Source of the DNA: Verrucomicrobiota bacterium
GTDB taxonomy: Bacteria; Verrucomicrobiota; Verrucomicrobiia; Limisphaerales; JADJPG01
Assembly: GCA_016713365.1 (NCBI GenBank)
Contig: JADJPG010000030.1
Coordinates: forward strand, 12,437 to 76,436
DNA length: 64,000 nt
Reading direction: 5' to 3'
Position numbers and translations under genes: made by a program. The notes under the pieces are model-generated. The model was not told where the DNA came from. It ran no database searches and saw only the letters and a program-made list of their open reading frames with translations. This document shows positions 34,161-45,573 of the stretch, one piece after another. How positions within the stretch are numbered: position 1 is the stretch's first letter; each line of letters begins with the position of its first letter.

Positions 34161-35098
34161 TGCAACTGGGCGCAAAACGATGGTTGATTGCCGCGGTGCT
34201 GGTCGCCTTCGGCGTCTCGGCGCTGTCCGGTTACTTCAATCGCTACTACCTCGGCATCGCCATCGATGTCGGCATCAGCATCATTCTCGCGGTCAGCCTC
34301 AACCTCATCAACGGTCACACCGGTCAGTTCAGTCTCGGCCACGCCGGCTTCATGGCTGTCGGAGGATTCACCGCCGCAAAGCTCACGCTGGAGCTGACAC
34401 CGTCGGTTCCAGCGGCGGCCCAGCCCGCACTCTTCGTCGGCGCCATGCTGGCCGGCGGATTGGTCGCCGCGCTCGCGGGTCTGGCGGTTGGTCTGCCCTC
34501 CCTGCGGCTCAAGGGCGATTACCTCGCGATCGTGACGCTGGGCTTCGGCGAAATCATCCGCGTCATTTTCCAGACGTCGCCCGCCTTCGGCGCCGCCACC
34601 GGGCTGACAGGTATTCCGAAATTCACGACGCTCTTTTGGACGTGGAGCGCGGCTGCCTTGACCGTTTACGTCGTGGCGAGCCTGGTGAATTCCACCTACG
34701 GCCGTGGCTTCCTTTGCGTTCACGATGATGAAGTGGCCGCCGCAGCGATGGGAATCAATCCGACCCGCTACAAAGTCACTGCGTTCGTCACCGGCGCGTT
34801 CTTCGCCGGCATGGCCGGAGCGCTCTACGCGCACCACAAGCAGGTGCTCAAGCCGGACGGATTCGACTTCATGAAGTCGATCGATGTGGTGGTGATGGTC
34901 ATCCTCGGCGGCATGGGGAATACGGTGGGCGTGATCCTCGCGGCCATTTTGCTCACCGTCCTGCCCGAACTCCTCCGCGGATTCGCCGACTACCGGATGA
35001 TTGTCTACTCGCTGCTCATCATCGGATTGATGCTGCTGCGGCCGCAGGGGCTCTTCAACCTGCGCCGTCGCGAGAGCCGCAGCGCCGCCGCCAACTGA
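34160..35098 (+). CDS. livM: Branched-chain amino-acid ABC permease LivM
   Basis: A 312-residue permease, second pore subunit. It has the LivM signature LNLINGHTGQFSLGHAGFMA near the N-terminus and the coupling helix DDEVAAAAMGINPTRYKV at about 190-207, within nine to ten membrane helices. The C-terminal segment runs through MNGGMGN-like VILGGMGNTVGVILAAI. It sits 4 bases before livG. Together livKHMGF are a full importer that probably feeds on amino acids released by extracellular proteases. Confidence 0.93.
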   Translation: MQLGAKRWLIAAVLVAFGVSALSGYFNRYYLGIAIDVGISIILAVSLNLINGHTGQFSLGHAGFMAVGGFTAAKLTLELTPSVPAAAQPALFVGAMLAGGLVAALAGLAVGLPSLRLKGDYLAIVTLGFGEIIRVIFQTSPAFGAATGLTGIPKFTTLFWTWSAAALTVYVVASLVNSTYGRGFLCVHDDEVAAAAMGINPTRYKVTAFVTGAFFAGMAGALYAHHKQVLKPDGFDFMKSIDVVVMVILGGMGNTVGVILAAILLTVLPELLRGFADYRMIVYSLLIIGLMLLRPQGLFNLRRRESRSAAAN

Positions 35099-35102
35099 AC
35101 TC

Positions 35103-35921
35103 ATGAGCGCTTCTGCAGAACCGAAACCGGACAGCCTGCTGAAGATGCAGCGCTGCACGATTCGTTTCGGCGGACTGACCGCAGTCTCGGAGCTCGACCT
35201 CCGCATCGGAGGAGACGAACTGATCGGGTTGATCGGCCCGAATGGCGCCGGCAAGACCACGGCGTTCAATATGATCACCGGCGTTTATCAGCCGACCGAG
35301 GGCGAAATTCATTTCGCTGGCACGCCGCTCAGCGGTCAGGCGCCGCAGGAGATCACCGGGCTTGGGATCGCGCGAACTTTCCAGAACATCCGGTTGTTTC
35401 CCTCCTTGAGCGTCTTCGACAATGTCCGCGTCGCGTTTCAACTGCGGCAGACGACCGGCATGTTTCAATCATTGCTGCGCGGCGCGGCGTTTCATCGAAA
35501 CGAGAAGCTGATCGAGTCGGAGGTATTGGAGATTCTAGATATTTTTAAGCTGAGCCGGTTTCGCCACACGATGGCGAAGAACCTGCCTTATGGCGATCAG
35601 CGCCGCCTGGAAATCGTCCGCGCGCTGGCCACCAAGCCGAAGTTGTTGCTGCTGGACGAACCCGCCGCTGGCATGAACCCGACCGAGAAAGTGGAACTGA
35701 CCCGGCTGATCGGTTTCATCAAAGAGAAATTCCGAATCTCGGTGCTGCTGGTCGAACACGATATGCAGGTGGTGATGGGCATCTGCCAGCGAATCGTGGT
35801 ACTCGACCACGGCGTGAAGATTGCCGAAGGCAGCCCCACCGAAGTGCGCAACGACGCGAAGGTCGTGGAGGCTTACCTCGGTGATTCGCATTTGAAAAAG
35901 CCCGCAGCTGCCGTGGACTAG
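35103..35921 (+). CDS. livG: Branched-chain amino-acid ABC ATPase LivG
   Basis: A 272-residue ATPase. Walker A GPNGAGKTT (45-53), the LivG-specific GIARTFQNIRLF Q-loop region, the signature variant LPYGDQRRLE typical of LivG, Walker B LLLLDEPAAGMNP and the switch His in LLVEHDMQVVM are all visible. Its C-terminal extension (VRNDAKVVEAYLG) is that of LivG/LptB-like ATPases. It pairs with LivF to drive LivHM. Confidence 0.94.
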   Translation: MSASAEPKPDSLLKMQRCTIRFGGLTAVSELDLRIGGDELIGLIGPNGAGKTTAFNMITGVYQPTEGEIHFAGTPLSGQAPQEITGLGIARTFQNIRLFPSLSVFDNVRVAFQLRQTTGMFQSLLRGAAFHRNEKLIESEVLEILDIFKLSRFRHTMAKNLPYGDQRRLEIVRALATKPKLLLLDEPAAGMNPTEKVELTRLIGFIKEKFRISVLLVEHDMQVVMGICQRIVVLDHGVKIAEGSPTEVRNDAKVVEAYLGDSHLKKPAAAVD

Positions 35922-35967
35922 GTCCGTTGCGAGAGAACGATTCCGAACTTCAATCAAGATTCGATCC

Positions 35968-36678
35968 GTGCTGGAAATCAAAAATCTAGTTGTGAACTAC
36001 GGGGTTATTACGGCTCTGCAGGAGATTTCCCTGTCGGTGCCGGCCGGCGCCATCGTCACGCTCATCGGAGCCAACGGCGCTGGAAAAACCACGACTCTGC
36101 GAGCCGTCTCAGGCCTGCTCAAGGCGCGCACAGGCGAGGTCATCTACGAGGGACGCAAAATCACGAACCTCCCGCCGCACGAATTGGTGAAGCTCGGCAT
36201 TGCGCACGTTCCGGAAGGCCGGATGGTGTTTGCGAACCTGACCGTTCTGGAGAATCTGCGCATGGGCGCGTATCTCATGAAAGATCGGGCGGCGGTCAAT
36301 CGGGAGCTGAGCTATGTCTTCGATGTCTTTCCGCGCCTCAAGGAACGCGAGAAACAGATCGCCGGCACGTTGTCCGGGGGCGAACAGCAAATGCTCGCCA
36401 TAGGCCGGGCCCTGATGAGCAAGCCCAAGTTCCTGATGCTCGATGAGCCGTCCCTCGGCATTGCGCCGCTTCTGGTGCAGAAGATTTTTGAGAAGATCGT
36501 GGAGATCAATCGCGACCACAAAATCACAGTGTTGCTGGTCGAGCAGAACGCGAATCTGGCCCTGGATGTCTCGAGCTACGGATACGTGCTGGAGACTGGC
36601 CGGATCATTCTGGCGGATACGTCCGCTTCATTAAGGGCGAATCCGCAGGTGAAAAGCGCTTACTTGGGCGGAAGCTGA
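35968..36678 (+). CDS. livF: Branched-chain amino-acid ABC ATPase LivF
   Basis: The product is 236 residues from GTG 35968. Walker A is GANGAGKTT, followed by the family segment GLLKARTGEVIYEGRKI, the LivF motif HVPEGRMVFANLTVLENL, signature LSGGEQQMLAIGRAL, Walker B FLMLDEPSLGIAP and the H-loop region LLVEQNANLAL, where Gln/Asn replaces the His, as is usual in LivF. It is the last gene of the liv operon, 46 bases after livG. Confidence 0.94.
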   Translation: MLEIKNLVVNYGVITALQEISLSVPAGAIVTLIGANGAGKTTTLRAVSGLLKARTGEVIYEGRKITNLPPHELVKLGIAHVPEGRMVFANLTVLENLRMGAYLMKDRAAVNRELSYVFDVFPRLKEREKQIAGTLSGGEQQMLAIGRALMSKPKFLMLDEPSLGIAPLLVQKIFEKIVEINRDHKITVLLVEQNANLALDVSSYGYVLETGRIILADTSASLRANPQVKSAYLGGS

Positions 36679-36704
36679 GCGGGGTGACGGACGAGAAGAA
36701 AGAC

Positions 36705-36721
36705 TTGGCTGGCAGAGCCAA
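36705..36721. terminator. Short hairpin between convergent livF and pseudopilin genes
   Basis: TTGGCT (36705-36710) pairs with AGCCAA (36716-36721) around GGCAG. It lies just past the livF stop and 3 bases from the end of the leftward pseudopilin gene. The stem is short and lacks a T-tract, so function as a terminator is uncertain. Confidence 0.3.
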
Positions 36722-36723
36722 CC

Positions 36724-37542
36724 TTACTTCCCAGCGTTGAAGTACAAATCGATTCCGATGTTGGACCGCATCTGATCGTATTCCCGACGGGAGACGTATT
36801 CAATGTGGCCATCCATGAACGAAATGTTCGAGCGCTCCCCGTGGAAGACCACCGTGCGCTGCCGAATCCTCGGAGCAAACCGGGGGTCGAAAGCCGGCGA
36901 AATCATCCCTTCCGGCTCCTCATTCACGAGGAGAATTTTGCGGGACGGGTCAGTTACGACTGTCGTCATGAGACCACGAGGCGGCACTTTGCCGTTACTG
37001 AAGTCACGACCGGGCTCCATCCAGGCATTCGCGCTGTAATTCACGCGAAGAGCTTCCCCCAACTTTCCTGTGCTCGGACACCGGTAAACCGAAGTCGATT
37101 CCTTGAAATTGGGATCGTAACCCTTCTTCGGCTGGCTGGTGACGTAGGGGTATATCGAACCGCACTCGGCATTGTGACCAAAACCAGGAACATTTGCCGA
37201 GGAAACGGCGATAGGAGTGCTGGACATCTCCTGCGGAGTCGCCAACCAGTCGGGGGTGTAAGCGTCGGGACTGTTAATCGCGCGGCCAACCGCACCGGGC
37301 CAAGGGAAGGTTTCTTCGTTATCCTCGGCGTACATCAGAAACGCGAGGCTCAATTGCTTCATGTTGCTGCGGCAGGCAGTGGAACGAGCGTGTTCCTTGG
37401 TCCGTGACAGAGCCGGGAGCAGCAGGGCCGCCATGATTGCAATCACCACAATGACAACGAGCAACTCGATCAAGGAGAAGCCGGATACACCTCTTCTGCG
37501 GCTTTCGAGGAAGGCACGACCGGTTGTCGATGAGAGGACCAT
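36724..37542 (-). CDS. Type II secretion-like pseudopilin with large C-terminal domain
   Basis: The protein is 272 residues. The leader (about 21 residues, basic) ends at Gly before the type IV prepilin motif FSLIELLVVIVVIAIMAALL, which includes the conserved Glu at +5. A globular domain follows, with ACRSNMKQLSLAFLMYAEDN, typical of verrucomicrobial and planctomycete pseudopilins. Near the end is VVFHGERSNISFMDGHIEY, the 'H....N..F.DGH' motif of that group. It would be processed by a prepilin peptidase and assembled in an envelope filament or secretion pseudopilus. It is encoded alone. The PilC/GspF gene at 43457 could be part of the same machine. Confidence 0.82.
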   Translation of the reverse strand: MVLSSTTGRAFLESRRRGVSGFSLIELLVVIVVIAIMAALLLPALSRTKEHARSTACRSNMKQLSLAFLMYAEDNEETFPWPGAVGRAINSPDAYTPDWLATPQEMSSTPIAVSSANVPGFGHNAECGSIYPYVTSQPKKGYDPNFKESTSVYRCPSTGKLGEALRVNYSANAWMEPGRDFSNGKVPPRGLMTTVVTDPSRKILLVNEEPEGMISPAFDPRFAPRIRQRTVVFHGERSNISFMDGHIEYVSRREYDQMRSNIGIDLYFNAGK

Positions 37543-37738
37543 GTAACTTGTTGGTCGCTGAGTTGTCTGGTGTTACTACACTCCTTTTAGGCAGCTCCCC
37601 GGAATATGCAAGCCCGCATTTCCAAAAGTTTTTCACAACTCATTCCCACCCCGCCGTTTCCCAAGTGCTGCTCCAGCGGAATTGTCGGCTTGACTACCGA
37701 TGGGCGGCGATGAAAAGCCGCCGGCCAGAACCCAGCGG

Positions 37739-39220
37739 CTAGCTCTTCAATTTCCGTTCGAGCATCTCGCCGACCAGCCCAGGGTTTGCCTTCCCTTTGC
37801 TGACCTTCATCACCTGACCCTTTAGAAAATTGAGCGCCGCCACCTTGCCCGCTTTGAAGTCAGCCGCCGGCCCTGGATTCGCCGCAATGACTTCATCGCA
37901 GAATTTCTCCAAGGCTCCCGTGTCACTGACTTGCGCCAGACCCTTTTCTTGAACAATGGCGGCGGGGGCCTTACCTGTATCAAACATCTCCGCAAACACC
38001 TGCTGCGCCGCGGAACTGCTGATGGTCTTTCCCTCCACCAAACCCACGAGCTCGACCAATGCCGAAGGCTGGAATTTCAGACCGGCCAGCGTCGTCAGCT
38101 TCATATCCGCCGCCTCAAGCCCGAGCGCACCCTGCTCCTCCGCTTCCTTCTGGTTCGCCTCCGTCAGCTTCGCGCGCAGGTTGTTGATCACCCAGTTCGC
38201 GACCGCCTTCGGGTTCTTCGACTGCTTCGCCACGGTCTCAAAATAATTCCCCAAAGCCACGTCGTTCTTGAACGTTTCCCCATCCCCCGCAGGAAGCTGG
38301 TAGTCGCGCATGAACCGCTGTTTGCGGGCCAAAGGCAGCTCCACCACCTGCGCCTGCACCGCCGCCAGCCAGGCGTCATCTGGAGCAAACGGCATCAAGT
38401 CCGGCTCCGGAAAGTAGCGATAGTCGTGCGCGTCTTCCTTCGTCCGCATTTCTTCGGTGATACCCGCCACGTCATCCCATCGGCGCGTGGACTGCACGAG
38501 CTTGCCACCCTTCTGGAGAACTTCGATCTGGCGGGGAATCTCATACTCCAACGCCTTCCGGGCGCCGGAGAAAGTGTTCATGTTCTTGATCTCAATCTTC
38601 GCGCCGAGCTCCTTGGTGCCCTGGGGACGCACGCTCACGTTCACATCACAACGCACCATTCCCTTCTCCATGTCGCAATCGGAAATGCCGCCGTAGACCA
38701 GAATATCTTTCAACGCGTTCAGATACTCATACGCCATGTCCGCGCTGGTGATATCCGGCTCGGAAACAATCTCCAGCAACGGCACGCCCGCGCGGTTGAA
38801 ATCGACCCCGCTGTGCCGGTCAAAATGAATGTTCTTTCCGACGTCCTCCTCCAAATGCGCGCGCGTGATGCGCACCCGCGCCGTCCCGCCCTGAAATTCG
38901 AAGTCAACAAACCCGTTCATCGTGGACGGTTTGTCGAACTGCGTGACCTGATAATTCTTCGGCGCGTCGGGATAAAAGTAGTTCTTGCGATCGAACTTCG
39001 CGTAGCGCGCCACCGAGCAGTTCAGCAGGTAGCCCGTCAACGCCGTCAGCCGGAGCGCCTCCTCGTTGGCCACCGGCAATACTCCGGGCATGCCCAGGCA
39101 CACAGGACAGACGTTGGTGTTCGGCGGCGATCCAAAGGCATTCGCGCAACCACACCACATCTTTGACTTGGTCTTCAGCTGCACATGCGTCTCCAGACCA
39201 ATGACTGCTTCGTATTCCAT
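37739..39220 (-). CDS. gatB: Asp-tRNA(Asn)/Glu-tRNA(Gln) amidotransferase subunit B
   Basis: The product is 493 residues from ATG 39220, the start that gives the family N-terminus EYEAVIGLETHVQL. The catalytic cradle domain contains the Cys set CGCANAFGSPPNTNVCPVCLG, GLPG-like GMPGVLPV and DFNRAGVPLLEIVSEPD. The C-terminal GatB/Yqey helical domain follows. It transamidates mischarged Glu-tRNA(Gln) or Asp-tRNA(Asn) using ammonia from GatA, so the organism makes Gln- or Asn-tRNA indirectly. gatA and gatC are not in the window. Confidence 0.96.
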   Translation of the reverse strand: MEYEAVIGLETHVQLKTKSKMWCGCANAFGSPPNTNVCPVCLGMPGVLPVANEEALRLTALTGYLLNCSVARYAKFDRKNYFYPDAPKNYQVTQFDKPSTMNGFVDFEFQGGTARVRITRAHLEEDVGKNIHFDRHSGVDFNRAGVPLLEIVSEPDITSADMAYEYLNALKDILVYGGISDCDMEKGMVRCDVNVSVRPQGTKELGAKIEIKNMNTFSGARKALEYEIPRQIEVLQKGGKLVQSTRRWDDVAGITEEMRTKEDAHDYRYFPEPDLMPFAPDDAWLAAVQAQVVELPLARKQRFMRDYQLPAGDGETFKNDVALGNYFETVAKQSKNPKAVANWVINNLRAKLTEANQKEAEEQGALGLEAADMKLTTLAGLKFQPSALVELVGLVEGKTISSSAAQQVFAEMFDTGKAPAAIVQEKGLAQVSDTGALEKFCDEVIAANPGPAADFKAGKVAALNFLKGQVMKVSKGKANPGLVGEMLERKLKS

Positions 39221-40000
39221 AACGGGCCGTGATTGAACCACGACTGACGGCGGATGAAAACAGAGAACCGCCGTGTAAGTTTCCCGACCCACGTCGGCGG
39301 TCTTGTTCGGTTAGCCAACTTTTGCCAGGCGCCGACTTTATTTATGAAATTCTGTTGTCGGGCCCCCGCCCGTAAACTTTAGCCGCGGGGACCCAGGTCG
39401 CCATGCGGGGAAGCCGCGGGAATCAATCTGCTCGAACGCACCACTCGAAGCGTGCGGGTCACGACAGCCGGTGAATTCCTCTATCGTGAATCCGATTGCT
39501 GGGTGGACCAATCCCTAGCACTGAAAATCATGCTCCCAGTTCTGGGGTTGGGGCGGGGTTCTTGCTCCGCGCAGCAGTGCGTATCCGTCTCGTTCGTCAG
39601 CCCCGAGATTCTGAGCGCAGAAAACTGGCCTGGGTTCTGTGTCCCCAAAGCATTTCTCAGGTCTCGCACCGTTCAACTCCTTCACCAAATGCGCCAACTG
39701 CGAAGCGGTTTCTCTACTTCCCAATCCAGACTCCCGTTGGCTTAGGCTCAGTTGGCTGCTGTTGGAAGATGGCACCAACACTGGCAAGGATTGAGCGTGG
39801 TGCTGTTAGGTGCACGCGACACTGTCTTTGGGTCGCTCTGTGCCGGAAATTGTCGGGTGTGCGGCGCAAACAGTCGTCGGATCTCTTTTAGTTCATCCGT
39901 CGGACTTCGTCTGCCTCGCTCTTTGCCGACCGTCACCTTCACACTTGGCGGACTCTGCGGAGCCGCCTTAGCATGGCGCAGCGAAATTGATTTCCGACTT
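39221..40000. other. 780-base stretch with no convincing gene
   Basis: No open frame here has a family match, ribosome-binding site or compatible codon usage. The frames on both strands are short. An inverted repeat ACCGCCG...CGGCGGT lies close to the gatB start (about 39267-39301). AT-rich sequence near 39338-39355 could hold a promoter. I see no transposase or RNA gene. Confidence 0.5.
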
Positions 40001-40492
40001 ATGCCAATCTACGAATTCTCCTGTCCGAAGTGCCGGGTGATATTCAGCTTCCTCTCGAAGCGCGTGAACCCGGATCGCCTCCCGGTTTGCCCCAAGTGCG
40101 GCAACAAAAAGATGGCCAAACAAATGAGCGCCTTTGCGATGCCGAAGGGTTTGAGCGAAAGCGCTGCGGCACCTGATGGTCCCGATCCCATGGCCGACAT
40201 GGATAATCCCAAAGTCATGCGCGCGATGGCCGAGCTCGAGCGCGACATGGGACATCTCGACGAGAACAATCCCAAGCACATGGCGCATCTCATGCGCAAG
40301 ATGAAGGACGCCCTGCCGCCCGGCACCATGCCCAAGGAGCTCGATGTCGCTATCAAACGCCTCGAGGCCGGGGAAGATCCGGAAAAGATCGAGGCCGACA
40401 TGGGTGATGTGTTTGGCGATTTGGAAGGCGGTCCCGGCGGTGCCGTCGGCGCTGGTGGTTACACCCGGGATTCGGGACTCTACGACTACTAA
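40001..40492 (+). CDS. FmdB-type zinc-ribbon protein
   Basis: A 163-residue protein starting MPIYEF, the usual FmdB start. The zinc ribbon ligands are Cys8, Cys11, Cys30 and Cys33 (CPKC repeated). After it comes a charged, Met-rich helical segment (about 60-135, with DMDNPKVMRAMAELERDMG) and a Gly-rich tail. It has no signal peptide. The function is unknown; FmdB ribbons are proposed regulators or RNA/DNA-associated proteins. The frame is open to 39752 but ATG 40001 is the family start. Confidence 0.8.
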   Translation: MPIYEFSCPKCRVIFSFLSKRVNPDRLPVCPKCGNKKMAKQMSAFAMPKGLSESAAAPDGPDPMADMDNPKVMRAMAELERDMGHLDENNPKHMAHLMRKMKDALPPGTMPKELDVAIKRLEAGEDPEKIEADMGDVFGDLEGGPGGAVGAGGYTRDSGLYDY

Positions 40493-40611
40493 GAGTTTTC
40501 ACCACCGCTCTACACCCGCGCACTGAATCGACACAGCCGGTCGCCGACCGGTGCGGTTCCGGCAAACAGTCTTTGTGCGCAACCACGTTCATTGCTATCC
40601 TCCGCCACTGC

Positions 40612-43227
<2,616 letters not shown>

Positions 43228-43456
43228 CGTTCCCTCCTTCCACCCCCTGCCGCCCCCGGCAGGCTGTCCCAAATCCAGCCAGTCGCCGGACAGAATCCGG
43301 CTAAAGGAAGTTCTCCATCCGCCGAAGACTAGGAGGAACAGAAGTAGAACAGCGGGCAGTTAATCAATGGATCTCTGCAACAATTTGCGACGAGACCCGG
43401 AACAGGCGCCATGGCCTGCGCCGTGCTTGCTCAGCTTTTGAAGGACAATACGTTTT

Positions 43457-44668
43457 ATGCCCTCATTTAGTTACGTAGCTCGGGAAGCTGGAACGGGAAA
43501 AGAGATTCGAAGTTCGCTCGACGCCCAGAACGAGCAGGCGGCGGTGGCGGCGCTTCTGAACAAGAATCTCCTCGTGATGTCGATCCAGGAGAAGATGAGC
43601 AAGAAGGGAAAAACCGCCGGCGGCTCCGTGGCTCTCGCGGACCTCGTGGTTTTCACCCGACAGCTCGCGACGATGATCGATGCCGGTCTCGCGATGGTTC
43701 AATCCCTTCAAGCACTGGCTGAGCAGACCACCAACAAGGTGATGCGCGACACCATCAAGGACGTCTGCACCCGCGTCGAAGGCGGCGACAGCTTCTCAGA
43801 GGCGCTCGGCAAGCATCCGAAAACGTTCAATAAACTTTATGTCTGCATGGTCGGCGCCGGTGAACGCGGCGGTTTGCTCTCCGAAATTCTCTCCCGACTT
43901 GCCACCTACCTGGAAAACACCGCCAAGCTGCGCAAGAAGGTGAAGTCAGCAATGATGTATCCAGTGGCGGTGACCCTTGTCGCCATCGGCATCACGATCT
44001 TCCTGCTCGTGAAAGTCGTTCCCGTGTTCGGCGAGGTTTACAGCGGGTTCGGCTCCAAGCTCCCGGCGCCCACGCAAATGCTGATCGACCTGAGCACGTT
44101 CGTTCAGTCCTACCTCATCTACATGCTGGCCGTGACTGGCGGCCTTGTTTACGGATGGATGGCGTGGCTGAAAACTCCCAAGGGGCTGGAGTTTTGGGAC
44201 AGCACCCGCATTCGCCTGCCGATCTTCGGCGTCATCGCCCACAAGATTTGTCTCGCCCGCTTTACCCGCACCCTGGCCTCGCTGATCCGCTCCGGCGTTC
44301 CGATTCTCGAGGTGCTTCAAATTGTCTCCAACACCGTCGGCAATGTCGTGATGGAGAAAGCCATTCGCGCGTCAGCCAGCGACATCGAACGCGGCGAAGG
44401 CATCTCGGCCGCTCTCGGCAAACATCCAGTGTTTCCCGTGATGATCATTCGCATGGTCACCGCCGGCGAGCAGACCGGTAAGATCGAAAACATGTTGGAG
44501 CGCATCTCCGACTTCCTTGACGACGAGATTCAGACGACACTTTCCGGCCTCACATCGCTGATCGAGCCCCTGCTCATCGTGTTCCTCGGCGTCACCGTCG
44601 GTGGCATCGCGATTTGTATGTTCCTCCCGATCTTCAAGATGAGCGAACTCGTCAACCCGAAGAAATAG
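43457..44668 (+). CDS. pilC: Type II secretion/type IV pilus inner-membrane protein PilC/GspF
   Basis: The product is 403 residues. Two repeated cytoplasmic F domains (about 65-190 and 270-390; LADLVVFTRQLATMIDAGL and LARFTRTLASLIRSGVPIL) and three membrane helices give the GspF/PilC order. AAGG-rich sequence lies upstream of the ATG. It is the platform protein of a pilus or type II secretion machine. No ATPase (PilB/PilT) gene is adjacent; the pseudopilin at 36724 is the only related gene in the window. A hairpin terminator follows the stop. Confidence 0.92.
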   Translation: MPSFSYVAREAGTGKEIRSSLDAQNEQAAVAALLNKNLLVMSIQEKMSKKGKTAGGSVALADLVVFTRQLATMIDAGLAMVQSLQALAEQTTNKVMRDTIKDVCTRVEGGDSFSEALGKHPKTFNKLYVCMVGAGERGGLLSEILSRLATYLENTAKLRKKVKSAMMYPVAVTLVAIGITIFLLVKVVPVFGEVYSGFGSKLPAPTQMLIDLSTFVQSYLIYMLAVTGGLVYGWMAWLKTPKGLEFWDSTRIRLPIFGVIAHKICLARFTRTLASLIRSGVPILEVLQIVSNTVGNVVMEKAIRASASDIERGEGISAALGKHPVFPVMIIRMVTAGEQTGKIENMLERISDFLDDEIQTTLSGLTSLIEPLLIVFLGVTVGGIAICMFLPIFKMSELVNPKK

Positions 44669-44698
44669 CCGGGCACACCGACCTTATCGAGTCACCTA

Positions 44699-44723
44699 AG
44701 CGCGGGATCAATTCCCGCGCTTT
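44699..44723 (+). terminator. Rho-independent terminator after pilC
   Basis: AGCGCGGG (44699-44706) pairs with CCCGCGCT (44714-44721), loop ATCAATT, followed by a short TT. It lies 30 bases past the stop codon and about 90 bases before tRNA-Leu. Confidence 0.72.
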
Positions 44724-44813
44724 CGCTTTGGAAAGGAACACTGCAGCCGAAGCTGGAAAACGAGACTTGAGGTTGAAGGTCGGCATGGCATCTTTGCGCA
44801 CATGCTGCTTCGT

Positions 44814-44897
44814 GCGCGAGTGGTGAAATGGCAGACACGCCAGACTTAGGATCTGGTCCCGTAAGGGGTGGAGGTTCAAGTCCTCTCTCGCGCACCA
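44814..44897 (+). tRNA. tRNA-Leu (TAG), with encoded CCA
   Basis: Acceptor stem GCGCGAG pairs with CTCGCGC, then discriminator A and CCA (44895-44897). The anticodon loop is CTTAGGA, anticodon TAG, on a CCAGA/TCTGG stem. A long variable arm follows (TCCCGTAAGGGG) and the T-loop is TTCAAGT, as in class II leucine tRNAs. Total length with CCA is 84 bases. Confidence 0.95.
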
Positions 44898-44940
44898 CTT
44901 GGACACAAACGCGGCTGTCTCTCAGGAACCAAAGTCACGG

Positions 44941-45573
44941 ATGAAGACTTCGACACTCTCCAACAGCTTCTGCCGTCAGCTCCCCGGCTTGACCGCATTG
45001 ATTCTAATCCTACTCACGCTGGCGCCAACTCAAACCATCCGCGCAACAACTGTCCTCGCGCCCGGGTTCTCAGGCATGGTCACTGGCGCGGAACGCATCT
45101 TCGCGGGCAAGGTTACATCGGTTCGCTGTGATTGGACCATTCGTTCCGGCCGACGCTCCATCGTCACCACGGTGCATTTCAAAATCGAACGCACGCTCAA
45201 AGGTTCAGCCACCGAAGAACTGCAGCTGGAGTTTCTCGGCGGGACCGTGGGCAAGGACACGATGGAGGTACACGGCGTGCCGAAGTTCATCGCGGGCGAA
45301 CGCGTCGTTCTGTTCTCGAGAAACAACGGCAAGGAGTTTTGTCCACTGGTCGGCATTTACCACGGAAAGCTCCTGATCGAACGCGACGCGCAGTCCGGTG
45401 CGGACGTGGTGTTGCGCCACAATCGTCAGCCCATCACCAGCGCGACCGATGTCGGCTCCGATCCGAAGCCATCGATTGCCGCCGCCGGCAATTCACCCGT
45501 CCAGCCGCCGATGAAAATCGAAGCTCTATTCGACGCGGTAGACAAGGAACTCAACGCTGGAGAGCGCCGATGA
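44941..45573 (+). CDS. Exported protein of unknown function coupled to a matrixin gene
   Basis: A 210-residue product with a signal peptide (residues 1-36, ending IRA). The mature start TTVLAPGFSGMVTGAERIFA followed by GKVTSVRCDW resembles small exported proteins often encoded directly before matrixin-type proteases. A beta-rich domain (about 60-160) contains VHFKIERTLKGSA and FIAGERVVLFSRNNG. The stop overlaps the metalloprotease start (ATGA at 45570), so the two are translated together. It could be a chaperone, inhibitor or anchor of the protease; no known family is named with confidence. Confidence 0.7.
   Translation: MKTSTLSNSFCRQLPGLTALILILLTLAPTQTIRATTVLAPGFSGMVTGAERIFAGKVTSVRCDWTIRSGRRSIVTTVHFKIERTLKGSATEELQLEFLGGTVGKDTMEVHGVPKFIAGERVVLFSRNNGKEFCPLVGIYHGKLLIERDAQSGADVVLRHNRQPITSATDVGSDPKPSIAAAGNSPVQPPMKIEALFDAVDKELNAGERR

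Noticed and set aside
39515..39787. 90-codon minus-strand frame downstream of the gatB start region
   Set aside because: No motif, no ribosome-binding site, ordinary chance length for this GC content.
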